From Chloroflexota bacterium (GTDB taxonomy: Bacteria; Chloroflexota; Limnocylindria; Limnocylindrales; CSP1-4), in assembly GCA_013696275.1 (NCBI GenBank), contig JACCYW010000176.1:1-10283 (forward strand): a DNA stretch of 10,283 nt, in the 5' to 3' direction. Made by a program: the position numbers and the translations under genes. The notes below the pieces were generated by a model. That model saw only the letters and a list, made by a program, of their open reading frames with translations. It ran no database searches and was not told where the DNA came from. Shown here one piece after another: positions 1 through 7,900 of the stretch; within the stretch, counting starts at the first letter, position 1, and every line of letters begins with the position of its first letter.

Positions 1-3000
1 TGCTGTCTTGACCTGGAAGGCATCCCAGCGCAGGCTCATGGGGGCACTGGTCGCGCTGCCACCGAGATAGCCGCGGACGCCAGCGCCACCCGGACCCTGA
101 GGCCCGAGGACCGAGTCGCTCACCTCCACCTGCCACCCGGCCGGCTCGACCGTCCCCGACCAGACCCTGATCTGGAGCTGGGTGGGCAACGAGCCGGTGA
201 CCCTGAAACGGATGCCGAGTGGCTTGTCCGCCTGATAGGTGAGCCCGTCCACACGGACCGATGCACCGATAGCGGTCGTGGATCCATCGATCACGCCGGA
301 GGCTTGGACATGGACCGCCCCAGCCGGCGTCACCCTGACCACGGCCCGGTACTCTCGCGTGTTGTCGATGTGCCGAGCCAGGAGGTAGGCGAAAGCGTCA
401 CCTCCCGTCGGTAGCTCGGAGAGGGTCACCGCACCCGCGACATCGACGTGAGTCGCTCCCAGACCGGGCAGCGTAGAGGATCGGTTCGTGCCCGCCGTCG
501 GTATCCGCATGGTCCCCTGTGCGCCGTCGACGTCGTAGTCGTCGATGGCTCCGGTGTGCGTCCATGGGCCGCCTGTATCAGCCGATCCCCAGCCAGACGA
601 GCGGGTCCGTCCGAAGTCGTCGGCAGCGATGACCGTGCCGCTGTCTGGATCGACTGTCACGGCCACGTTCCGTGCGAACTCGGATGTGTTGCCGGCCCCA
701 TCGGTGGTGGTGGCGGTGACGACATCGTCCGGATCAAGGGTGCCGCCAGGGATGGTGAACCAGCCGCTGCCGGCAGTGGTCGTCGAGGCGATGAAGGCGC
801 GGCCTTCGCCGTACTCGCCAGCGGGGCCATCACTCTGGAACAGCTCGACCGTGCAGCCTGGACATGCCTGGCCGGTAACGGCGGTGGATGTGGCCACGGC
901 GATCTCCGGATAGTTGAGACGCTGATTGGCCCCGCCGTCCACGCCGCCATCGTCGTTCGGGTTGACCGATCCGAGCGGCGCGAGGTCGATGCCCAGCCCC
1001 GCGTTCGAGTAGATGGAGTTGCGGCTGATGGTGACCCGGTCATCGTCGGCGTTCCGGATCTGGATGCCGGCCGGGTTGTTGGCGACGACGTTCCCGATGA
1101 TGAGGATCCGCTCGGCGTGATAAGTCACTCCGATGCCCCGGAACCTGTTGCCCAGCGAGGTGCCGTCAAGGCCCAGCCCCACCCGGTTGTCGCTGACTAT
1201 GGTGCCCGTGGTATCGAACCCATCGATCTGGATGCCCACGTCGCGGTTGTTGGCCACCGTGTTATGGCGCACCTCGCTGTCCTGTACGTGGTCTTCCACG
1301 TGGATCCCGAAGTGCTCGTTTCCCATGTCCACGGTCACGGGCTGTCCGTTATCAAAGCGGATCACGCTGCCGCGGGTACCCGTCACATCCGTGCCGACAA
1401 GGTTGCCGATGATCCGGTTGCCCACGGTGGGCCCGCCGTTCCAGCCGGTCGTCCCGAAGCCATGGGAGATCTCGGCACCCGTGCGTCGGTTGCCGGAAAG
1501 GACGTTGCGTTCGCGAAGACCCGTGCCGCCGGCTGTGTTGAAGGATGCGCCCAGATTGGCGTCCCAACCCTCCAGCCTGTTGCCCAGTCGACGATCACCG
1601 CGTGGCCCCAGGCCGATGATGTTGTTGCGTGAGACGTTCTGGGTCGTGCCTTCGTGTGTGTGATAGATGCCGGAAGCGGCGTTGCCGGAGATGACGTTGC
1701 GGTCGGCGAGGGCCGGTGTACCGACCTGATTACCGGAGCCGTTGTTGATGAGCACGCCACCATTCGCCGTCTGTACCCATGAGGGCGTGAAGTAGGTGCC
1801 ACCGGCGTCAGTGCCGATGAAGTCGCCGGCGATCAGATTCCGATCGGCCCCGAAGCCATCCAACTGGATGGAGCGCCAGAACCGGTACGTGGCGAGGCCT
1901 CGGATGACGTTGTCGGCCGATGTCACGAAGAGCGCCGGATAGCGGTTGGTCTCGCCGGTGCCCACTAGTTCCACGCGTATCACGGCGTTGCTGATCAACG
2001 GGTCGGTATTGGGGGAGCTGCCCGGCTGCGTGTAGCCGTCTATCGTCGTAGGTCCGGAATCGTCGTTGATGGCGATGCGGCTGCCGACAGTGATGCGCTT
2101 GATGGCGGAACCGCCGATACCGAAGGTGATGAGATCCGCGCCCGGGTGATTGTTCGACTCAGAGACGGCCGCCCGCAGGCTGCACCTGGCCGCAGCGGTG
2201 GCGCATACGCCGTCACCGATGGCCGCATCCGGGTCATCGCTGGTCGTGTCGACCAGCCATGTCCCTGTTCCTCCGCCGGCCCCCGAGGTTGCGGCAGTTG
2301 GGCCGTAGTGCTCTGGCGCAAGATGCGCGGCCAATGCAGTGACGTCAGCCACGTCGATGCACCCATCCCCGTTCACGTCGCTTTCAGAGGCGCCCAGACA
2401 AGGATCGCCGGCCAAGCGCCGCAGGCTCCAGTCGAGCCCTACTTCGCGCAAGTCGCCATTGGTCGCGATGCCGTCGCCGGTCAGGTCCGTGCGAGCCACC
2501 CCCCGAGTGCTGGACGACACCCTCCAAGGTGCCTCCGGCGCTTGGATGATGGTGGGATCGGAACCGACCGCGATGCTGATGGTCGGGGTCGACAGCCGGA
2601 CAGTCAGGGGGCGACCTCCTTGGTCCACCACCTTGACCGCGGAAAGGGAGAACATCAATGTCCCGGAGCGGTCCGGGGTGAGGGCGATGCGCGCCACGGT
2701 CAGGTCGCGTGCTGCCCTCCGGGCGCCGGCCGGAGTGCGCGACACGCAGTCGCGCGCCGGGCAGGTGTACGAACCAAAGGCAACACCGCCATCGATCTCC
2801 TCAGGCCCGAGTGGCACGACGTCCCGCCCCAGGCCAAGCGTGGTCGCGCCGCGCTGAGCCATGCCGCTCAAGTGGACAGCCGATGGGTCGAACGACAGGA
2901 CGCCCTCGTAGCCGCCGAAGAGAGGCACATCGCGCGCCGTAAGCGTCAGGACGAAGGGATGGCCGATCTGTGCTCGTGCCGGGCCGTGGATATCCAGGGA

Positions 3001-3111
3001 GGCATCCGCAGCCGACGCTCCTGTGACGGGAAGGGCTGCCGACAGGACCATGGTGGCCAAGACCAGCGGAGCACTCAGCCAGGCGCGCGCCCAGCGATGA
3101 CTAAGGGACAT
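1..3111 (-). CDS. Large secreted modular protein: cohesin-like, dockerin-like, CSLREA motif, right-handed beta-helix, Ig-like and LamG-like domains (3' end cut by window)
   Basis: An open frame of 1037 codons runs from the ATG at 3111 off the left edge with no stop. A GAGGT Shine-Dalgarno 8 nt upstream supports the start. Residues 1-35 form a signal peptide ending near GASAA. Residues ~36-185 resemble a cohesin-type beta-sandwich (GYEGVLSFDPSAV, then VKVVDQGGRPL). Two dockerin-like calcium loops follow: D209-x-T-x-D213-G with D220, and D245-x-N247-x-D249-G with D253 and D256. A CSLREA-type segment has C303 and C310 (CSLRAAV). Residues ~335-725 are beta-helix turns rich in GN.IIGN and GI.I. 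Residues ~740-826 are Ig-like with a CPGC at 750-753. From ~827 a LamG-like domain starts with DDFGRTRSSGWG. The last visible residues (WDAFQV) align with the last residues of the paralogue at 4965-7982, so only a few codons are probably missing. Likely extracytoplasmic and glycan-related. No catalytic activity can be assigned, and a polysaccharide lyase or adhesin role is equally possible. Confidence 0.93.
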   Translation of the reverse strand, partial: MSLSHRWARAWLSAPLVLATMVLSAALPVTGASAADASLDIHGPARAQIGHPFVLTLTARDVPLFGGYEGVLSFDPSAVHLSGMAQRGATTLGLGRDVVPLGPEEIDGGVAFGSYTCPARDCVSRTPAGARRAARDLTVARIALTPDRSGTLMFSLSAVKVVDQGGRPLTVRLSTPTISIAVGSDPTIIQAPEAPWRVSSSTRGVARTDLTGDGIATNGDLREVGLDWSLRRLAGDPCLGASESDVNGDGCIDVADVTALAAHLAPEHYGPTAATSGAGGGTGTWLVDTTSDDPDAAIGDGVCATAAARCSLRAAVSESNNHPGADLITFGIGGSAIKRITVGSRIAINDDSGPTTIDGYTQPGSSPNTDPLISNAVIRVELVGTGETNRYPALFVTSADNVIRGLATYRFWRSIQLDGFGADRNLIAGDFIGTDAGGTYFTPSWVQTANGGVLINNGSGNQVGTPALADRNVISGNAASGIYHTHEGTTQNVSRNNIIGLGPRGDRRLGNRLEGWDANLGASFNTAGGTGLRERNVLSGNRRTGAEISHGFGTTGWNGGPTVGNRIIGNLVGTDVTGTRGSVIRFDNGQPVTVDMGNEHFGIHVEDHVQDSEVRHNTVANNRDVGIQIDGFDTTGTIVSDNRVGLGLDGTSLGNRFRGIGVTYHAERILIIGNVVANNPAGIQIRNADDDRVTISRNSIYSNAGLGIDLAPLGSVNPNDDGGVDGGANQRLNYPEIAVATSTAVTGQACPGCTVELFQSDGPAGEYGEGRAFIASTTTAGSGWFTIPGGTLDPDDVVTATTTDGAGNTSEFARNVAVTVDPDSGTVIAADDFGRTRSSGWGSADTGGPWTHTGAIDDYDVDGAQGTMRIPTAGTNRSSTLPGLGATHVDVAGAVTLSELPTGGDAFAYLLARHIDNTREYRAVVRVTPAGAVHVQASGVIDGSTTAIGASVRVDGLTYQADKPLGIRFRVTGSLPTQLQIRVWSGTVEPAGWQVEVSDSVLGPQGPGGAGVRGYLGGSATSAPMSLRWDAFQVKTA

Positions 3112-3119
3112 CAGTGAGG

Positions 3120-3124
3120 ACCTC
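3120..3124 (-). promoter_or_regulatory. Ribosome binding site of the left-edge beta-helix gene
   Basis: GAGGT on the minus strand lies 8 nt before the ATG at 3111. It fixes the start of the left-edge gene, and the start is followed directly by a credible signal peptide. Confidence 0.6.
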
Positions 3125-3159
3125 GGGACGGATGGCGGACAGACGAGGGTACCACCGTC

Positions 3160-3190
3160 ATCTTAGCCCCCCCGGCGACTCTGGTTACAA
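3160..3190 (-). promoter_or_regulatory. Weak candidate promoter of the left-edge gene, with a G7 tract in the spacer
   Basis: On the minus strand, TTGTAA (3190-3185, 4/6 match to the -35 consensus) and TAAGAT (3165-3160, 4/6 match to the -10 consensus) are separated by 19 nt containing seven consecutive G (3173-3167). The -10 lies about 49 nt before the start codon. The spacing is longer than the usual 17, so this would be weak as written. Read-through from the upstream 521-codon gene is an alternative source of transcript. Confidence 0.3.
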
Positions 3191-3216
3191 GGGGTCGACG
3201 ACCTCGCTGGTGACAG

Positions 3217-3237
3217 ACGTTGCCCCACCGACAACGT
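3217..3237 (-). terminator. Small hairpin after the 521-codon gene, possible weak terminator or attenuator
   Basis: Inverted repeat ACGTTG / CAACGT (3217-3222 and 3232-3237) with a 9-nt loop sits about 15 nt past the stop codon of the minus-strand 521-codon gene. The stem is only 6 bp and no T-run follows, so a role in termination is doubtful. The rest of the 140-bp gap (3112-3251) holds the weak promoter candidate and ribosome binding site listed separately and no gene that I can see. Confidence 0.2.
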
Positions 3238-3251
3238 AGTGACATCACGGT

Positions 3252-4817
3252 CTAGGGCTGTGCTTCGAAGGCGCCGATATCGATCCGCTGGCCCACCGGC
3301 ACGGGCGCTCCGGCATGATCGACGTCATAGGCCGCCATATCTGGGATCGGTTCCCCACCGTCGATGGCCACGCTTGTCGGCAGCAGCCGCAGATCGCCGG
3401 CGGCTCGGTCTACCCAGCCGGGATCCGCCACCAGCGAGTTGAAATGGACGGCTGAACCAGGGTCGCGATCACCGGCGATGGACACGACCGGTGACCCGCT
3501 CGAGCTCCACAGCAGGTTGTGTCGCTCCTGGCAGGCACCGTCGCACGTGATGGCCGCATAGGCAACCTCATGCCCGTCACCGTCGGACCAGATGATGTTG
3601 TTGACGACGGTCAATGTCTCGGGCCCGCAGCCTGCCTGGCAGATGATCCCTCTGGCCCGGCGTCCGGGCAGATAGACGCTGTTATTGGTGGCGACCGTAG
3701 AACCGATCGGTCCGAAGCGGTTGGCGGGGCCCCTGGTGACGAGGAACGCCTGCCCCTCGCCGGGCCCGTCCACGCCGACGACGACATTGAAGCCGATGCG
3801 GTTGCCAGTCGGCACCGCCGCCGACTCGGGCTTGCCGAGCTCGATGAACGACTCATTGTCGAAGGCCGTGTTGTGGTGGATATCGTTGTCGCTGCCACTT
3901 CCCCACATCTCCACGGCGGAACCGTCGCGACCATAGTCGTACGAGCAGGCGTCCTGACCCCGGAACTCGTTGTGGTCGATCTCGTTGCCGTTGCCCTGGA
4001 TCTGGACACCGACGGCGCCGCCATCGTTACCAGGCTGGCTGTCCAGTTTGAGCATCATGGTATTCGCGCTGAAGCGGTTGTCGTGGATCCGGGTGCCGGT
4101 GGCACTGGCCGAGATCACCGCGCCGCGAGTGAGTCCAGTGATCTCCGACCGTGTCAATTCATTGCCCAGCCCGACTCCATCCGCCGTTCCCTCGAACCAG
4201 ACGCCGGCATGGTTGCCTACCGGCTGGCCGCCACATCCGTCGTCGACCACCTCTGCCACGCCAACGAAGCGAAGGCCATCGATCCGGACGTAGGAGCCGA
4301 CGACTCTCAATAGGACACCGGGATCCCAGTCCATGGCCCCGCAATCGGCCCGACAACGTGTCGTCCCGTCCGGATTGGTCAACGTCGGCGGGCCCAGGGT
4401 CGGATCCCCATAAGTGCTCACGATGATGGGAGCCTGGGCTGAGCTGTCGGCGGCGATGATCCGCGTCTCTTGGCCGCCCCAGACACACCCGTGCCTCAGC
4501 AGAAGCCGATCATTGCCCGTCAGGATCCGCCCGCCGATCCGGTTGCTCCACGGCGTCTGCCACGCGGTCGCTTCGCTCGTGCCGGCGGCTCGATTGTCAC
4601 CATCGTCGCAATCGACGTAATAGGTCTGGCCGGGGCCGGCTTGGCTGGTCCGGGCGACCAGGGCGAGACCGATCAGCGTTCCCGTGACGGCTACCACCAA
4701 CATCGTGACCAGGACGAGAGTGCGCCGCGGTACGACACGATGAAGCGACCCGACGGATCCTCTGGCAGACACCCTGTCATGCTTGCACGAATCATCGTCC
4801 GACCGAGACCTTTCCAT
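3252..4817 (-). CDS. Membrane-anchored or secreted right-handed parallel beta-helix protein
   Basis: The 521-residue product begins with a 31-residue basic, polar N-terminus and a hydrophobic segment at about 33-54 preceded by RR. This is either an uncleaved signal anchor or a long signal peptide cut near SQA (60). Residues 66-90 (YYVDCDDGD then AGTSEATAWQT) are the opening typical of polysaccharide-lyase-like and related beta-helix proteins. The middle holds PbH1-type turns (IHDNRF at 244-249, IDHNEF at 280-285, IHHNTAF at 313-319). The end (ADPGWVD, AAGDLRLLPTSVAIDGG, DIGAFE) matches the conserved C-terminal cap of such proteins. Three CX3C pairs (155/159, 393/397, 425/429) suggest disulfides outside the cytoplasm. 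No clear Shine-Dalgarno precedes the ATG, and no other ATG, GTG or TTG lies in frame within the adjacent ~80 nt upstream. It is upstream of, and co-directional with, the left-edge gene across a 140-bp gap. Substrate and activity are unknown. Confidence 0.9.
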   Translation of the reverse strand: MERSRSDDDSCKHDRVSARGSVGSLHRVVPRRTLVLVTMLVVAVTGTLIGLALVARTSQAGPGQTYYVDCDDGDNRAAGTSEATAWQTPWSNRIGGRILTGNDRLLLRHGCVWGGQETRIIAADSSAQAPIIVSTYGDPTLGPPTLTNPDGTTRCRADCGAMDWDPGVLLRVVGSYVRIDGLRFVGVAEVVDDGCGGQPVGNHAGVWFEGTADGVGLGNELTRSEITGLTRGAVISASATGTRIHDNRFSANTMMLKLDSQPGNDGGAVGVQIQGNGNEIDHNEFRGQDACSYDYGRDGSAVEMWGSGSDNDIHHNTAFDNESFIELGKPESAAVPTGNRIGFNVVVGVDGPGEGQAFLVTRGPANRFGPIGSTVATNNSVYLPGRRARGIICQAGCGPETLTVVNNIIWSDGDGHEVAYAAITCDGACQERHNLLWSSSGSPVVSIAGDRDPGSAVHFNSLVADPGWVDRAAGDLRLLPTSVAIDGGEPIPDMAAYDVDHAGAPVPVGQRIDIGAFEAQP

Positions 4818-4844
4818 AGCGAATCGTTGCGTGCGGCCACCAGA

Positions 4845-4859
4845 GGTCCCATCGGGTCC
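4845..4859. promoter_or_regulatory. Imperfect palindrome abutting the -35, possible operator
   Basis: GGTCCC-ATC-GGGTCC is a 15-bp interrupted palindrome with one T:T mismatch in each arm, ending directly before the TTGACT -35 box. That location suits a regulator site. It is short and could be chance in GC-rich DNA. Confidence 0.25.
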
Positions 4860-4888
4860 TTGACTGAAGTACCACTCTGCCCTACGAT
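4860..4888 (+). promoter_or_regulatory. Sigma70-type promoter for the 1005-codon beta-helix gene and perhaps the glycosyltransferases
   Basis: TTGACT (4860-4865, 5/6 of the -35 consensus) and TACGAT (4883-4888, 4/6 of the -10 consensus including the key T1, A2 and T6) are separated by exactly 17 nt. Transcription would start near 4895, giving a leader of about 70 nt before the ATG at 4965. It is the best promoter-like sequence I saw in the window. Confidence 0.6.
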
Positions 4889-4954
4889 CACAGCCGGCAG
4901 GTGACCCAGAAGCCTGCTCGGATCGGTATGCCCGTGTCCGTCCCAGTGGCTCCC

Positions 4955-4961
4955 GGAAGGA
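4955..4961 (+). promoter_or_regulatory. Ribosome binding site of the 1005-codon gene
   Basis: GGAAGGA ends 3 nt before the ATG at 4965. The spacing is slightly short but the match is strong, and the start is followed at once by a signal peptide (MRRFSLALVL). Confidence 0.55.
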
Positions 4962-4964
4962 CCC

Positions 4965-7900
4965 ATGCGTCGATTCTCCTTAGCCCTTGTCCTTGTCAGC
5001 CTGGCCGTGGTCGGCGGTTCGTCGATGGCAGCGGTCGCCGCTGTGCCGGGCCCCGCTCTCGCCATCACCACTCCCGAACGCGTCGCCCGCGACCGCGCGT
5101 TCGAGATCACGCTGCGTCTGCCTGAAGGCACTGCCGCCGTCGATGGTCGCGTGCTGTTCGATACGCACGCCATGGAACTGCTCGGTGTCGCCCCCCTGGG
5201 AGGCGGCGTAGGCCTCCGCCCGGTCGAGATGCGCGATGGTGCCGCGTTCGGCGCCTACGGGCTTCGTTCGTCGACGGGTGCCACCGTGCTCCGCCTCGTC
5301 TTCGTCGCGAGTCGCGCCGGTCGTGTCCAGGTACGCGTCGTCGTCGATGCCACGGCCGGCCGGGAAGGTCGCCGCGCGACCGTGTCGGGTGCTGATCGCG
5401 TGGCGACAGTGGGAGTGGGCGGCGGTACCACGTCGATCCCCTCGCCGCAGGTGACGTCCCGTCCCGACCCGGTCAGGGCAGCAGGCACTGTCCAGGAGCT
5501 TCAGCCTGATGGTCGCTTCGACAAGCGTGACGTGGATGTGGCGCGATGGGCGTGGGAATACGCGCGGCTGAAGGGCACCGTCTGTGATGCCTCAGCTGGG
5601 GATGCCAACCGAGACGGATGTGTCGACGCCGTGGACGTTCAGGCCACGGTGGCCGCCCGCAGTAAGTCAGACCAGTTCACGGCTCCATCGTCAGACCAGT
5701 TCACGGCTCCATCGCTGGCAGCCGTGATCGCGTCGACCACCTACGTCGTGACAAGCCCGACTGACACGCCAGATGCAGCGACGGGCAACGGAGTCTGCGC
5801 AGACAGCCTGGGTGTGTGCACCCTTCGCGCGGCCATCATGGAGGCCAACTGGACATCGGGCGAGGACCGTATCGACTTCGCGCTGCCCGGTCTTGCCCCA
5901 GCGCTCATCCAGTTGAGTGGTCCGCTGCCGCTCATCAACTCGCGCAGCGGCGGCGTCATCATCGACGGCTACACGCAGGCGGGATCTCAGGTCAACAGCG
6001 CGACCGTCGGCTCCAACGCCATCCCCGGCGTGGAGATCAGGGGCAACGGCTTCAACGCCCGCGAGGTGGCCTTCTTCATCACCAGCTCCGGCAACACCAT
6101 CCGGGGCATGCTCATCCACAACGCCTACCGGGGCATCATGGTCGACCACCCCAACGCCTTCAACAACCGCATCGTCGGGAACTTCATCGGGTTCACAAGG
6201 ACCGGAGCCAATGAGGTAGCGATGAACTTCGCGGTCGTCCTGAACACCGGCGCTCACGACAACATCGTGGGTACGCCAGCTCTGGCGGACCGCAATGTGA
6301 TCGGCAACCATTCCCATGCCGTGGAAGCCTACGGGCCCGGCACGAACGCCAATGTGATCCAGAACAATGTGCTGTGCATGCGACCCACCGGCATGGCGAC
6401 GGCCATCTGCAACGTGGGGGTCGATCACAACTTCGGACCCAAGAACGAACTCATCGGCGGGACTGGCCTGAACGAGAAGAACATGATCGGGGCGACGCGC
6501 CTCCAGGGCATCGAGTACTCGCATGGCTGGAACCCGGCGGTCGGGAATGGGGACACGGATCCGACCTACCAGATCAACAACAACCGCTCGATCGGCAACT
6601 GGGTGGGATTCCGCGGTGACGGTTCGTACGATATCAATTTCCGCTCGGGCCAGAACGACCAGGGCACCGGGGACAACGGCAACGGCATCAACGTGTACGA
6701 CGGCTCCAACGACAACCTCGTCGAGGGCAACTACATCGCCTCACGTTTCGATGGCATCCAGGTGATGAGCCAGAATGCACAGCGCAACACCGTCCGCAAT
6801 AACATCATCGGCGAGTCGCCGCTTGGGCAGGCCGCGCCCTTGACGGGCTGGGGCCTCAAGATCCGCAACGGTACCCGCTTCGACACCCTCCAAGGCAACA
6901 TCATCCGGAACGCCGCACTGGGCGGCATCGGTCTCATCCAGCCCAACGTGCTTAACATCCGGATCAGCCGCAATATCGTCACAGGTACCAACGGGCCGGC
7001 CATCGACCTATACGGCATCCCGGGACCGGATCCCAACGACGCCGGTGACGGCGACACCGGTGCCAACAACGTGCTCAATACGCCGGTCTTTACGAGCGCC
7101 ACCACGAGCGTCATCTCAGGCACCGCAGTCGCGGGTGGCACGGTGGAGGTCTTCCGCGCCTCACGGCCAGCAGGTCAGTTCGGACTGCCCACGGAGTTCC
7201 TGGGGGGGGCGACCGTCGCTGCCAACGGCACGTGGTCGTTGCCCGTAACGCTCACCAACGGGGCCATCGTGACGGCGCTGCAGATCAGGAGTAACGACGA
7301 CACATCCGAGCTAGCTGCCAACGTGGCGGTCGGCCAGGCACCGTCGTCGCCCGCTCCCGGTGATCTGCTCTTGCGAGACGACTTCCAGCGTACCACCAGC
7401 GGCGGGTGGGGGACCGCCAGCCAGGGCGGACCCTGGTTCCATACCGGCCCGCTGGCTGACTTCTCGGTGGCTGGTGGTGTGGGCCGCTTCCAGATGGCCA
7501 ACGGCCAGACCAAGGGGTCGACACAGGCGCTGGACGTCGCTCCGGTCTCCATCACCGGTCAGGTGACCGTCGATCGCCTGCCCGATGCCGGGAACGTGTA
7601 TCTGTATCTGGTGGCGCGGGCCGACGGTCAGACCCGCTACGACGCCCAGCTGAGGATCGCTCCAGGTGGCTCGCTGTTCGGTCGCCTCCGGCGCGTGGAG
7701 AATGGTGCAGTGACGACGCTTGGTCCAGAGGTCGCTGTCAGCGGCACCAGCGCTTCCGCCGGCGTGCCGCTGCGTCTGCGCTTCGAAGCTGTCGGTTCCG
7801 ATCTCCGCTTCCGAGTCTGGGCTGCGTCGGCGCCTGAGCCGGCCGGCTGGGATGTGACCGCGGTCGACTCGACCCCTGATCTGCAGGATGCAGGAGACGC

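Larger units (their letters stand above)
4818..4964. other. Divergent intergenic region between two surface-protein genes
   Basis: This 147-bp region separates the minus-strand 521-codon gene from the plus-strand 1005-codon gene. It holds the rightward promoter at 4860-4888, an imperfect palindrome at 4845-4859 and the rightward ribosome binding site. I found no convincing leftward promoter, but one may overlap the rightward elements. The position would allow both secreted-protein genes to share control. Confidence 0.6.

Noticed and set aside
448..1632. Plus-strand open frame of 394 codons antisense to the left-edge gene
   Set aside because: The opposite strand encodes an unbroken, recognisable beta-helix and LamG-like protein. 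The plus-strand product has no domain or signal peptide and a composition typical of antisense frames in GC-rich DNA.
2146..3117. Plus-strand open frame of 323 codons
   Set aside because: It is antisense to the signal peptide, cohesin-like and dockerin-like part of the left-edge gene. It has no convincing start context or family resemblance.
3519..4313. Plus-strand open frame of 264 codons
   Set aside because: It is antisense to the 521-codon beta-helix gene, whose helix and cap motifs are clear.
5691..6524. Minus-strand open frame of 277 codons
   Set aside because: It is antisense to the beta-helix of the 1005-codon gene and no motif is recognised.
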